From IMG/VR virus record IMGVR_UViG_3300027741_003638, positions 1-45,531 of that record: a stretch of DNA of 45,531 nucleotides. One strand, 5' to 3'. Source of the stretch: a virus. The notes beneath the pieces were generated by a model. That model was given only the letters and a program-made list of their open reading frames with translations, was not told where the DNA came from and searched no databases. This document shows, piece after piece, positions 1 through 8,131 of the stretch (position 1 is its first letter; every line of letters starts with the position of its first letter). The translations under genes were made by a program, and so were the position numbers.

Positions 1-983
1 AAACCTGCAAAGCCTGGTCCGTTGGCCCCGCTGACATTCTCTGTGCCAACAGTCACAATGCTTGGTCCCCCAGAACCACAAGCTCCGCCTGTATAAGGTC
101 CAACAACGGTGATACCAACTCCACCGTTGCCAGCTGACAAGTTGATAGATGATGCTGCTATTGGGCCGCACGATCCACAGGGCCTACAGGTGGTCAACAC
201 CAAGGCTGCGGCATTTCTAGCATCGATACCACCACTATTGAGTTGAGTATTGCAGGGCATACTAACTGTGCCGCAACTGTTGAGTTTGAATATATAGCAG
301 CCATTTCGCAATAGACAACAGCCACCACCGCCGTAGCCTGCGCCCACAAATACTTCGCCTGTCTCAAAATTATAGCCAACTGGGAATAATATTACACAGC
401 CTGGATAGTAATTCAAAGGTGAAATGTATAGACCTGGTTGGCAGGTGGTAATAGGGCATCCAGTGGCATTGATAATGATGCTGTTGTCAGCCTGGCAAGT
501 GGTACCAGCGTTGGTTCCAATAGCAACTGCAAAATTTCCTTGATTAATACTGCCTGCAAATGAGCCAATGGCAACAGTATTGGTTGCCTGGTTGATATTA
601 CCGGCACACATTCCCAGTGCTATCTGTGTTGGACCGCAGGGACCATTTTTGCATGTTATGTCATACCATGAAACTTTTCCACCAGGATGGGGCCCGGGTC
701 CGCCACCAACTAATGCGTTGCTGCCGCAGTAGTAGTTTATGGTACCGCCCTGGGGCAGTACAAGGTTGCCAGTGGTGTTGAACTCCCATTGATGACAATT
801 TAAATCAATGTAGACATTGCCAAGATTGTTGGTACTGATGGTGTTGTTGTTGAAAGTTATGTTGCCAGTGGCACTTTTAGAAGCAACGTTCCACTTGGTA
901 CCATCCCAGGCGTAGGTCACCCCGTTTGGTGCATTATATTGCTGGCCAATATATGGGTTAGTGGGGAAGTTCAACGTCGACAT
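1..983 (-). CDS. Tail-fibre/virion protein with YadA-like repeats, 3' end cut off
   Basis: The reading frame is open from an ATG at 981-983 to the left edge, so the C-terminus lies outside the window (327 codons seen). The N-terminus (FPTNPYIGQQY ... WDGTKWN) is a short Trp-rich module also found at the start of the fibre protein at 24009. In the middle are repeats of the type AIGxxAGxxxQ (VAIGSFAGSINQG, VAIGTNAG), which resemble the beta-roll head repeats of trimeric YadA-like adhesins and occur in phage fibre proteins. The rest is Gly/Asn/Cys-rich. A GAGAGGA ribosome site precedes the ATG, and a late promoter core lies 27 nt upstream. Likely a trimeric virion surface protein; the receptor is unknown. 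Confidence 0.75.
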   Translation of the reverse strand, partial: MSTLNFPTNPYIGQQYNAPNGVTYAWDGTKWNVASKSATGNITFNNNTISTNNLGNVYIDLNCHQWEFNTTGNLVLPQGGTINYYCGSNALVGGGPGPHPGGKVSWYDITCKNGPCGPTQIALGMCAGNINQATNTVAIGSFAGSINQGNFAVAIGTNAGTTCQADNSIIINATGCPITTCQPGLYISPLNYYPGCVILFPVGYNFETGEVFVGAGYGGGGCCLLRNGCYIFKLNSCGTVSMPCNTQLNSGGIDARNAAALVLTTCRPCGSCGPIAASSINLSAGNGGVGITVVGPYTGGACGSGGPSIVTVGTENVSGANGPGFAG

Positions 984-1010
984 CAGATAGATCCTCTCAT
1001 ATGAGCATGC

Positions 1011-1018
1011 TATTTATT
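1011..1018 (-). promoter_or_regulatory. T4-like late promoter core
   Basis: The minus strand reads AATAAATA, ending 27 nt before the ATG of the YadA-like virion gene. It matches the T4 late -10 consensus TATAAATA at 7 of 8 positions and fits the conventional, leadered spacing class. Confidence 0.6.
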
Positions 1019-1020
1019 CG

Positions 1021-3018
1021 TTAATGAAGGCTTGCTGTTTTCCAACCAGTGTTTGTATACACATAGATATTGTTGTTGTCCCAGCAGATCTGTCCAATTA
1101 CACCTGGATCACGAGGAGCCTTGGTGGCCTGAGGAGCCTGCAGCAGTCCCGATAACGTCAACACACCGTTGGATTCCAGCACAGTGCTGTTGCTGCCGTT
1201 GTTCAAACTGTTTATTGGACCAATACCTCCACCAGCGCCCACAGCCGCTGGCACCCAAACGCCCTGATAGTTGAGATAAAGATTGCCATCTGTGGTGTTC
1301 CACCACATGGTACCAGTGCTGAAATCGTTCGGTGGATATTGGCCAACAAACACAGAATCTGCTGTGGTCTGTATACTACCATCAGGGTATTGGAAACCAC
1401 CAGAAGTGCTGGTAATAACACCATTGACTGTGAGTTTGGTTATGGGATTGCTGGTACCTATACCAACGTTACCACTGTGATTGATGCGCATGGTTTCAGC
1501 AAATATACCATTTTGTCGCGTGGCCCATACCATGTTGGTGTTGCTGTTGACATCTGCGCTTACGGTCAGGGTGGCATTGGGCAAACGAGTTGGTGAACCA
1601 ACATCATATCGCTGCTGCACAGCATCGCCAAGGGTGTTGGTTGGGTTACCAAGTGTTAAAACAGGTCCAACAGCGCCGGGAGTATATCTATAGACGTGTA
1701 GATCATACTGCGGGGCCACAAGGCCGATACCAACGTAGTTATTTGGTATATTGATTGTAACAGCATCAAAGCCTATGTTGACATTGCCGGGATTTTGAGT
1801 GGTGATGTTGAGACCACCATGAGTGGTAGTCAGTGTAGATTGACGACCAGCAGTGGCTATTCTCACAGTTGAATTGCTGAACCCATAGGCATCTAGTTGA
1901 TAAACAGGATTAGTAGTGCCTATACCCACAAATCCCTGCGAATTTATACGTACCGATTCTGCACGTTGCCCGTTGCCATCTGGAGATCCCGTGGCAAATA
2001 CAATCTGTCCACCTGTGTTGTAGTTGCCTGCACTCTGTAGCCATAGAGTATTGGTATTGTTACTGGGATTGGTTAAATTGGCAAAAAGCCTATTGCTGTT
2101 GTAACCAGGCACCATCCAAACAGTAGATGTTGCTGCGGCCACATTGGTGTTGATAGTCACCGCACTGGTACTGGCCGCAAAATAGGTTGGGGAACCTGCC
2201 CGCCCTGCTACCCTGAGAAGGTTGCCCACAGATGGATTGCCATCCTGTAGAGTAATCTGTCCAATCACTTGATTTAGGATCACTGTCCCATTGCCGCTGG
2301 CCAAGTAATCTGCTTGTAGACCAGCAGCCGGACCTGTTTGTCCCTGCAGCCCACGATAGCCCGTAGGACCAGTTACACCTGTGTATCCAGTGGCACCAGT
2401 TACTGAAAACCCCTGGAGACCAGTTGGGCCTTGAACTCCGCGAGGTCCGGTAAATCCCTGTCGACCCTGTACCCCAGTTGGTCCAGTGGCCCCTCTGGAC
2501 CCCACAGGACCCTGTATACCTTGTGCACCATAGCCTGTAGCGCCAGTGTGGCCAGCTGGACCAGTTCGACCAGTTGGTCCTGTTGTGGTTGATGCCGCAC
2601 CAGTATATCCAGTTGGACCTGTCACAACGCTGTTGGCACCAGTTGAGCCGGTTGGACCAATATATCCGGTTGGACCGGTGACATTTGATGCACTTCCAGT
2701 TGGACCAGTACCCAACGGCCCTGTATCACCAGTTAAACCTCGAGGACCTATCACACCTTGTGGGCCAATAGTGCCAGTTGGACCAGTAGAGCCTTGTGGG
2801 CCTTGTGAGCCAGTTGGTCCACCAGCAGATCCTGTTGGGCCCGCTGGACCAGTCACTCCGCTGGTGGCAATATACTGCAGATTTGAAATTTCTGTACTGG
2901 CTGTGTTCAGCGCCTGTACAATCGCATTGAAGTTGCTGCGGAATCCTTGGCCAGGATTGTTAAGCCCGCTAATGGGAAAATTGACATTGATCCCGGTCGT
3001 GGTGATGTTTGAAGCCAT
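1021..3018 (-). CDS. Collagen-like tail-fibre protein (665 aa)
   Basis: Residues from about 50 to 230 are Gly-X-Y repeats dominated by GPTG and GPQG, predicted to form a collagen-type triple helix. The C-terminal half carries several VGIGTTNP-type motifs ([20 protein letters not shown]) typical of phage fibre and tailspike beta-structures, and two short Trp-rich modules near the end ([26 protein letters not shown]). This is an elongated trimeric fibre architecture. It lies between two other virion-type genes on the same strand. A late promoter core ends 25 nt before the ATG; no clear Shine-Dalgarno is seen, only GGCGG. Function as a fibre is inferred from architecture, not from a named homologue. 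Confidence 0.8.
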   Translation of the reverse strand: MASNITTTGINVNFPISGLNNPGQGFRSNFNAIVQALNTASTEISNLQYIATSGVTGPAGPTGSAGGPTGSQGPQGSTGPTGTIGPQGVIGPRGLTGDTGPLGTGPTGSASNVTGPTGYIGPTGSTGANSVVTGPTGYTGAASTTTGPTGRTGPAGHTGATGYGAQGIQGPVGSRGATGPTGVQGRQGFTGPRGVQGPTGLQGFSVTGATGYTGVTGPTGYRGLQGQTGPAAGLQADYLASGNGTVILNQVIGQITLQDGNPSVGNLLRVAGRAGSPTYFAASTSAVTINTNVAAATSTVWMVPGYNSNRLFANLTNPSNNTNTLWLQSAGNYNTGGQIVFATGSPDGNGQRAESVRINSQGFVGIGTTNPVYQLDAYGFSNSTVRIATAGRQSTLTTTHGGLNITTQNPGNVNIGFDAVTINIPNNYVGIGLVAPQYDLHVYRYTPGAVGPVLTLGNPTNTLGDAVQQRYDVGSPTRLPNATLTVSADVNSNTNMVWATRQNGIFAETMRINHSGNVGIGTSNPITKLTVNGVITSTSGGFQYPDGSIQTTADSVFVGQYPPNDFSTGTMWWNTTDGNLYLNYQGVWVPAAVGAGGGIGPINSLNNGSNSTVLESNGVLTLSGLLQAPQATKAPRDPGVIGQICWDNNNIYVYTNTGWKTASLH

Positions 3019-3043
3019 TACATTTATACCGCCTAGTTCTAGT

Positions 3044-3051
3044 TATTTACC
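3044..3051 (-). promoter_or_regulatory. T4-like late promoter core
   Basis: The minus strand reads GGTAAATA, ending 25 nt before the ATG of the collagen-like fibre gene. Confidence 0.5.
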
Positions 3052-3093
3052 TGCGGCGAGCAGAAATCTATAACCGCCGACCTGATTGGTCAT

Positions 3094-5661
3094 TCACCAA
3101 ACAGCGTTGTTACCAGAGTAGATCTTGTTTTGTGTATTGACCCACTTCTGTAGTCGTGTATTACTAAAGGTACGCGGAGCCAAAGAGTCAAAGATAGTGC
3201 TGTAGAGATCAAACACAGTAGTACCAGCATCTATCAAAGTTGAACCCCAGACTTGAAATAGATCATAAGACAAGGGATCTTTATAGTCAAAAATAGTGCC
3301 CCCGCTGTCAAATATTTCATTATTCTTGTCAAATATGGTCTGTAATGGCGATTCTGTATCCTGAAATCTAGTGGTGTTGCCATCAAACGTGGTGGTTTCG
3401 TAGTCAAATGTTGTACTGCCAATCCATAAAATACCTTGGAATTGCAGTACCATGTAATTTGGCTGCCATACTGTGCCAAACAGCGTAGTTGGTTCAGTGT
3501 TGAGAATGTTGGTTGCTAAACCTGCAGAGACTAACGGTATATCACCCACCGCTACAGCCGGACTATAGACATTTTGCCAAGGTGGTAGAATCTCACCCCC
3601 ACCGAGATCGATGGTAATGCCGCATTGATAATTGGCACCGCCTTGAATTACTTCTACTGCCACTATACCCCAGGTAAGGATCAAAGCAGCAGTTGCAGTG
3701 CCTAGCATTACCTGAGTAGTGGGTGCAACACCAACATCTTTATAACTGCCAGACAGTGTGATTTCAAAAGACACTGCTTGACCAGCAGAGTTCACAGCAG
3801 TCACTGTGAGTTCGGCTGGTACAATTGCGTCATTGCCCAGCAAAGCAAAGGTATCACCTACTGACCAACCAGATCCACTGCTGGCTACACCAACTGCAAT
3901 TAATCCAAGAACCGCTTGCAAGACTGCGCCCGTACCAGCACCGCCGACTGTGATCTTAGGAGGCGAGAGATAACCGGCTCCTGTGTCGAGGACTGTTACA
4001 GTGGATATAGCTCCGGTGCTCCAATTGAGATTGGGCATCATAGCAAAACCACTGCCACTGCCTGTAGAAATATAGGGATATGCTGCTGTCAATGCAGATC
4101 GAATATTGTAGATGCTGATAGGATAGACTTTGCCTCCACGCACATGACTGTCAGCTATGACTGCGTTGCTGCCGCCCTGACTGTCATTGATATTTCTATA
4201 TACCGTACTCAACCCGTTGCTCAACACTGCTGTATTGGCAGCAGATCCTATCTGCAGATTCAATTCATGCCACCATGGCTGTATCACAGTCAGTATCTGA
4301 TCTGGCGTGCTATATCCAGTAACTAGACCATTTATGATGTTAAGACTGGGAGGATTTGGTATATTAACAAAACTGTCAAACGTCACAGTGCCCGGTTCTC
4401 TAACACGCAAATTGCTAGTATCAGCACTCCATCTATCACGCAGGGATCCTGTCAAAGGTATAAAGGCATTGAAATATTGATTGCTGTATACCTTGAGGAC
4501 CGATAGTGAAAATTTCTGTACCAAATATTCGTGTCCATCAAATGCAGTTATCTCAAAATACCAAACTTTGTTTACTGCTGTATACTCACAGAATCCTTCT
4601 ATCAATCCAGAAGTTGTGCCCAGCATGAGGTGTGGTGGCAACAGACCACCTGTGACATTATAAATCACAGTCTGATTTCTGTTACTTGTGGCAGTTACCT
4701 TAATAGCCGCATACACCCCCTCGGTGATCGAACCAAGATCACTGGGTGTTACCCAGTAAAAATCCGCTGCCAAAATAGCAGGTCGAACTATTATACTGAA
4801 GGTACGTTCACTGGTACCATTGATACTGGTAGCCGATACAGTGAAATAGAATATTTCGATAGACATGGTATTTGGCAATTGACCAAACAGCAGCCCCGAC
4901 TCAACTGGAGGCTGAGGTGTAGCCAATCGCAAGGTAAATCCCTGAGAATATGAAACCAATCGATATGCTATAGAATTTGCAAACGGATCTTCTGCCAAAA
5001 GCGTGTATTCTACAAAATCATTGCCATAGTAACTGCCAATCTCACCAGACTTGGTGATCCAACGTGGTGGTCCCGGGTTAGTCACTACACTTACACTGAC
5101 AATGATATTGCTGTCACCGCCTGTGCCGCTGTCTGTGGCACGCACTAGAGTATTCACCACGACATTGCTGGTCAAAGACAGAGCATTTAATGTGAAAATA
5201 CCACTGCGGTTTCCGATGGTGGCTAATGTGGGATTATTTGGCAAGTCATAGATTATATGATCGCCGGTGGATGTAGTTGCTGTTAAAGGATAACTGATAA
5301 TCTCAACGTTGCTCTGATAGCCGAGAAATATTGGTTGACCTTGCCAACTTGGTGCAACCACCAATGGCGTCAAGGTGATCATAAATGTACGATCGCTCAA
5401 ACCACCGTTGGTCTGTATGGCACGGAAGGTAAATTTGGCCGTGATCTCAAATGTTGATTCTGTTGCTGCCCCAAAAATATTAATAGTATTGTTGATCTGT
5501 AGCCATTGTAGACCCAAAGGCAAGGCTCCATTCAGCAGCAAAACTGTAGTATTGGAATTGGCCCCAAACACGATCTGTATGGGCGTGATATCAAAACTAT
5601 AATCCTGCGGAAACGTGCCTAGATCAGGCAGAGTAGTCCAAACTGGAAACTGATATGACAT
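3094..5661 (-). CDS. Large virion protein with Ig-like domains and a TxFD repeat tail (855 aa)
   Basis: The N-terminal half has at least three segments resembling putative Ig/cadherin-like folds (ALPLGLQW ... INIFGAATES; GLLFGQLP; GGLLPPHLML ... GLIEGF). The middle (about 520-720) is Gly/Ala-rich and beta-predicted. The last ~100 residues carry an unusual repeat of T-x-FD units (TTFDYETTTFD, TIFDKNNEIFD, TIFDYKD, TVFDLYSTIFD). There is no signal peptide. It is co-directional with the fibre genes and has a late promoter core 23 nt upstream plus a GGGA ribosome site. Likely a tail or baseplate-associated surface protein; the exact structural role cannot be assigned. Confidence 0.75.
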   Translation of the reverse strand: MSYQFPVWTTLPDLGTFPQDYSFDITPIQIVFGANSNTTVLLLNGALPLGLQWLQINNTINIFGAATESTFEITAKFTFRAIQTNGGLSDRTFMITLTPLVVAPSWQGQPIFLGYQSNVEIISYPLTATTSTGDHIIYDLPNNPTLATIGNRSGIFTLNALSLTSNVVVNTLVRATDSGTGGDSNIIVSVSVVTNPGPPRWITKSGEIGSYYGNDFVEYTLLAEDPFANSIAYRLVSYSQGFTLRLATPQPPVESGLLFGQLPNTMSIEIFYFTVSATSINGTSERTFSIIVRPAILAADFYWVTPSDLGSITEGVYAAIKVTATSNRNQTVIYNVTGGLLPPHLMLGTTSGLIEGFCEYTAVNKVWYFEITAFDGHEYLVQKFSLSVLKVYSNQYFNAFIPLTGSLRDRWSADTSNLRVREPGTVTFDSFVNIPNPPSLNIINGLVTGYSTPDQILTVIQPWWHELNLQIGSAANTAVLSNGLSTVYRNINDSQGGSNAVIADSHVRGGKVYPISIYNIRSALTAAYPYISTGSGSGFAMMPNLNWSTGAISTVTVLDTGAGYLSPPKITVGGAGTGAVLQAVLGLIAVGVASSGSGWSVGDTFALLGNDAIVPAELTVTAVNSAGQAVSFEITLSGSYKDVGVAPTTQVMLGTATAALILTWGIVAVEVIQGGANYQCGITIDLGGGEILPPWQNVYSPAVAVGDIPLVSAGLATNILNTEPTTLFGTVWQPNYMVLQFQGILWIGSTTFDYETTTFDGNTTRFQDTESPLQTIFDKNNEIFDSGGTIFDYKDPLSYDLFQVWGSTLIDAGTTVFDLYSTIFDSLAPRTFSNTRLQKWVNTQNKIYSGNNAVW

Positions 5662-5684
5662 AGAATAATCCCAACAATACCATG

Positions 5685-5692
5685 TATTTATG
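5685..5692 (-). promoter_or_regulatory. T4-like late promoter core
   Basis: The minus strand reads CATAAATA, ending 23 nt before the ATG of the Ig-like virion gene. Confidence 0.6.
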
Positions 5693-6311
5693 GACTGTTG
5701 GGTGCGCTTTCCAAATCATCAAAGGTGTAGATGATAGTGATGTTGGCTATCCTATCACTGTGCGTGAGTTTTACCAAAACAAGGTCGTTATCATCCCTGA
5801 GATATAACTTAGGTCTATAGTCAGAATGGTTGTATCTGGCCGATGAGGTTGCTAGCGGTGATAGAGTAAAGGTGTTGTTGATCCATTCTGTCAAGTCAGT
5901 TATGTCTTCGCGATATGCTCGACGGAAAGACACTACATAACGAAACTTGCGATAGATCAGTGTCTCACGTATGACAATTGATGTATTGTCAGTTAGGAAC
6001 TGCACATGTTCGTCACGGTACGGTGTTGTTATGCACTGCACATTATCTCGCCATTTGTCTAGGCAAAGATCAAAATCGGCACGTTTCTCAAGAAAGATGC
6101 TTGATGTTATGGTGATTTCATTGCTTTTTGCCCCTCTAACATGAGAATTGTACATGCGATTGGAAATTTGATTGTCAATGAAAAACTGTTTGGCATTATC
6201 AACGGTATAACCTTGGTAATAATTACGATCTCTCTTATCAATTAAACGCGAGATCAATAACTTATAGGGATATTTCTTATAGAATAATTTGCTGGTATAT
6301 TCACGTAACAT
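5688..6311 (-). CDS. Hypothetical protein (207 aa)
   Basis: No family recognised. The protein is rich in Arg, Tyr, Asp and Asn, without membrane segments or a signal peptide. The C-terminal third looks like alternating beta strands (RPKLYLRDDNDLVLVKL, NITIIYTFDD). The start is uncertain: no Shine-Dalgarno is visible, and a TATAAT box lies only 6 nt upstream of the ATG with a weak TTGCGG 17 nt before it, so the message may be nearly leaderless. The 3' end overlaps the late promoter of the downstream virion gene, and the length and position suggest an accessory virion or assembly protein; this is weak inference. Confidence 0.65.
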   Translation of the reverse strand: MLREYTSKLFYKKYPYKLLISRLIDKRDRNYYQGYTVDNAKQFFIDNQISNRMYNSHVRGAKSNEITITSSIFLEKRADFDLCLDKWRDNVQCITTPYRDEHVQFLTDNTSIVIRETLIYRKFRYVVSFRRAYREDITDLTEWINNTFTLSPLATSSARYNHSDYRPKLYLRDDNDLVLVKLTHSDRIANITIIYTFDDLESAPNSP

Positions 6312-6347
6312 ATAAGCATTATATCTTGCTGAGGTGGTTACCGCAAA

Positions 6348-6683
6348 TCATGCCTTGGCAAGAGCAAAACTAGTACCGCAACCACAGATATCCACTGCCT
6401 GAGGATTTATCCAAACTAGATAACTTTCTATGATTGTGGTCTTGAGATCCAACGTACTGCCAAGAACATGCATTACACTTTCTGCAGCAATGCAGATACC
6501 GCCGCCCGGCCAACGTATTACTTCATCCATTTTTTTCACCTTGTCAGCGGTGATTACTGAATATTCATAACTGTGTCCACTGCAGCCACGATTGTTGACT
6601 TTGATCGAAACCAACTGATCTTCACAACCGCATCTCTGGTTTAGATATTGTCTCGCTGATTCTGTGATAGTTACTACATCCAT
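6348..6683 (-). CDS. A-type Fe-S cluster carrier (IscA/ErpA/HesB-like)
   Basis: The 111-residue protein has the A-type carrier signature of three conserved cysteines: GCSGHSY in the middle and ICGCGTSF at the C-terminus, after the beta-rich core (SVKVNNRGCSG is the family pattern around the first Cys). Such proteins pass Fe-S clusters to apo-enzymes in the cytoplasm. The internal ATG at 6681-6683 was chosen because it begins MDVVTITESA, the usual start of the family, and is preceded by AGGGGA; a longer frame upstream would add a non-homologous hydrophobic stretch and overlap the WGR-like gene. Phage-encoded relatives are known from aquatic myoviruses. Possible clients here are the three radical SAM enzymes of the same genome (inference). 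Confidence 0.85.
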   Translation of the reverse strand: MDVVTITESARQYLNQRCGCEDQLVSIKVNNRGCSGHSYEYSVITADKVKKMDEVIRWPGGGICIAAESVMHVLGSTLDLKTTIIESYLVWINPQAVDICGCGTSFALAKA

Positions 6684-6687
6684 AATG

Positions 6688-7038
6688 TTAATCCCCTGCC
6701 AAATGAAAAAACACAAACTTAGTATCAAGGTCATCATAAAACGATGGCCAAATCGTCTGTAGTGCATGTGGGCTGATTTGATAGTATTTATGGTTTTTCT
6801 TCTCTCTCACCAGTTTTTTCATATGGAAAAAAGAATAGTGGTGGCGTTTGAAATGGCAAGTCTTTCCGGTCCTAGCCCAGAATGTATAAACCCACTTGTT
6901 TTCTTGTTTTTGTCTTATCAGAGCCTTGCGGTCAAGATTTTTTGGTACAGTATTTCCATAGATAAACCATCCCCAGATCTTGTCTGACTCATCAAATTTA
7001 CAGTGACCAACCCATTGAATGTCATAGCGATGGTTCAC
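6688..7038 (-). CDS. WGR-like domain protein (116 aa, GTG start)
   Basis: The sequence fits the WGR-domain pattern: a WxxFIYG strand, then WARTGKT at the place of the family's WGRIG, then a helix KKLVREKKNHKYY matching the KlvreKlkkGY end of the domain. WGR domains bind nucleic acid ends or partner proteins, for example in PARPs, and occur as stand-alone small bacterial proteins. The GTG at 7036-7038 was chosen over an upstream ATG because AGGAGT lies 6 nt before it. The stop is 4 nt upstream of the Fe-S carrier start, so the two are probably co-transcribed. The central Gly is replaced by Ala, so the assignment is probable rather than certain. Confidence 0.65.
   Translation of the reverse strand: MNHRYDIQWVGHCKFDESDKIWGWFIYGNTVPKNLDRKALIRQKQENKWVYTFWARTGKTCHFKRHHYSFFHMKKLVREKKNHKYYQISPHALQTIWPSFYDDLDTKFVFFHLAGD
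6785..6792 (-). promoter_or_regulatory. Possible late promoter core inside the WGR-like gene
   Basis: The minus strand reads CATAAATA, about 100 nt before the Fe-S carrier start. It lies inside coding sequence, so it may be chance. Confidence 0.25.
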
Positions 7039-7143
7039 TGTTGTACTCCTGAAAGATATCACAAGATAACATGTATGATAGACAGATGTCAAGGTCTCCC
7101 GCTGTCTAGTTCAACAAGTCATCCAATGACAGTTGCAAAATTA

Positions 7144-7545
7144 TCAAACAGGCATAATACCGCGCTTCTCAAGAGATATCTTTGTAGAATTTGGTTTGAA
7201 ATGTGCTTCAAACACAGGCACTGCTAGATATGGATCACAGTTACCGCACACAAATATGTCTAGAGAGACAAAGTTCTTTTCTGGCCACGAGTGGATAGAA
7301 CAGTGAGATTCGGCCAATATAAATGCACCACTCACTCCTCCACCGGTAAAAGGATGCAGGTATTGTTGTAGTATAGTAGCCCCAGTTGCCAAACATGCGT
7401 TGGTCATCACACTTTCAATTACATCTATATGGCCGTGTATGGCACAATCATAAAAGTCAATTAATAGGTGTCTACCGGCATAACAAAATTCACCATCCTG
7501 TATGAAAGAGCCAGCATCAGAGTCAACGCAGTAGTTTTGATCCAT
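7144..7545 (-). CDS. speD: S-adenosylmethionine decarboxylase proenzyme
   Basis: A bacterial-type SpeD of 133 residues. It carries GRHLLIDFYDC near the start and the processing motif AESHCSIHSWPE. Self-cleavage between Glu79 and Ser80 would create the pyruvoyl group; His85 and Cys100 (IFVCG) match the conserved processing and proton-donor residues. The enzyme makes decarboxylated SAM for spermidine synthesis. About 20 extra residues precede the usual start of the family. The ATG is preceded by GGAAGG, which is itself paired in a predicted leader structure (7546-7638). No spermidine synthase is seen in the window, so the product must feed host enzymes or a gene elsewhere. Such genes are known in marine phages. 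Confidence 0.93.
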   Translation of the reverse strand: MDQNYCVDSDAGSFIQDGEFCYAGRHLLIDFYDCAIHGHIDVIESVMTNACLATGATILQQYLHPFTGGGVSGAFILAESHCSIHSWPEKNFVSLDIFVCGNCDPYLAVPVFEAHFKPNSTKISLEKRGIMPV

Positions 7546-7638
7546 AATTTAAATCCTTCCAACTTGGAGGTTGTTAACCCACAGCGGGCCTCGCACCCTG
7601 TTGGAAGGCAATTTTTGTCGGGGAAACCTCTTGACCCG
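7546..7638 (-). promoter_or_regulatory. Structured 5' leader of speD, predicted H-type pseudoknot hiding the ribosome site
   Basis: Between a late promoter core and the speD ATG lies about 93 nt of leader. On the transcript, GAGGTT (7630-7625) can pair with AACCTC (7572-7567), and CCTTCCAAC (7608-7600) can pair perfectly with GTTGGAAGG (7563-7555). The order is a-b-a'-b', which is an H-type pseudoknot. The second helix contains the whole Shine-Dalgarno GGAAGG. A small internal hairpin (GGGT/GCCC) lies between, and a local hairpin CCTCCA/TGGAAGG offers an alternative way of masking the same site. Riboswitch function is inference. Confidence 0.55.
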
Positions 7639-7645
7639 TTTGGAC

Positions 7646-7653
7646 TATTTATT
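7646..7653 (-). promoter_or_regulatory. T4-like late promoter core for speD
   Basis: The minus strand reads AATAAATA just after the dps stop codon and 100 nt before the speD start. That is the longest promoter-to-start distance of the late promoters in this window and defines the structured leader. Confidence 0.6.
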
Positions 7654-7660
7654 ATTCTTA

Positions 7661-8101
7661 TCAAGAAACCCTGTCTAAGGTTGCTTTTAAAAACCATCTT
7701 TGCTTCTTGTGATAATCAAGTCGTTCTGCAATGTAATTCATAACTGCTTGGTCGTCAACCGACTCGGCTATATCAAATACACGATTTAACAGTCCTATCA
7801 TTCGATTTTGATCCATGTAGAGGCGATAAACGTAGTCCAACTCTTCCATCATTTCTACATGAGGATCTATTATACTATAGATCTGTTGAGTTTTAGGTGT
7901 AATAGCCACTGGTTCATCCAATTGCCTGATCTTTTCAGCAATGGTATCTACGTTCTCCCAGAGATTATTGTATTGTTGTTCGAACAACGTATGCAGTTCA
8001 AAAAACAATGGACCAGACACATTCCAATGATACGAGTGTGTTTTGGTATACAGCACAAAATTGCTGTTGAGATATACTGTTAAAGCCTGCACAAGATTCA
8101 C
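7661..8101 (-). CDS. Dps/ferritin-like protein (146 aa, GTG start)
   Basis: The protein matches the Dps family: THSYHWNVSGPLFFELH followed by FEQQY and DTIAEKIRQLDE. These contain the ferroxidase His, Asp and Glu residues of the dimer-interface iron site. Dps forms a dodecamer that oxidises and stores iron and can coat DNA. The GTG at 8099-8101 was chosen because GGAG lies 6 nt before it, a spacing that recurs in this genome; the upstream TTG would fall in that spacer. Late promoter core 23 nt upstream. It fits with the SOD, heme oxygenase and Fe-S carrier as an iron/redox set. The N-terminus lacks the basic DNA-binding tail of E. coli Dps. Confidence 0.88.
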   Translation of the reverse strand: MNLVQALTVYLNSNFVLYTKTHSYHWNVSGPLFFELHTLFEQQYNNLWENVDTIAEKIRQLDEPVAITPKTQQIYSIIDPHVEMMEELDYVYRLYMDQNRMIGLLNRVFDIAESVDDQAVMNYIAERLDYHKKQRWFLKATLDRVS

Positions 8102-8110
8102 GATCAACTC

Positions 8111-8131
8111 CTAAATAGACAGACTATTTAG
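8111..8131. repeat. Perfect 8-bp inverted repeat with two opposing TAAATA cores
   Basis: CTAAATAG (8111-8118) and CTATTTAG (8124-8131) are separated by 5 nt. The minus-strand copy is the late promoter of dps. The plus-strand copy would point antisense into the gene at 8124-8828. It may be a bidirectional promoter, an operator or a short hairpin at the end of that gene. Confidence 0.5.

Noticed and set aside
2546-3073. 175-residue open frame opposite the collagen gene
   Set aside because: It is a mirror of the Gly-X-Y repeat (Pro-Val-Gly runs), with no ribosome site and no independent composition.
7461-7697. 78-codon frame across the speD leader
   Set aside because: It overlaps speD and dps in other frames, and the region is better explained as promoter plus structured leader.
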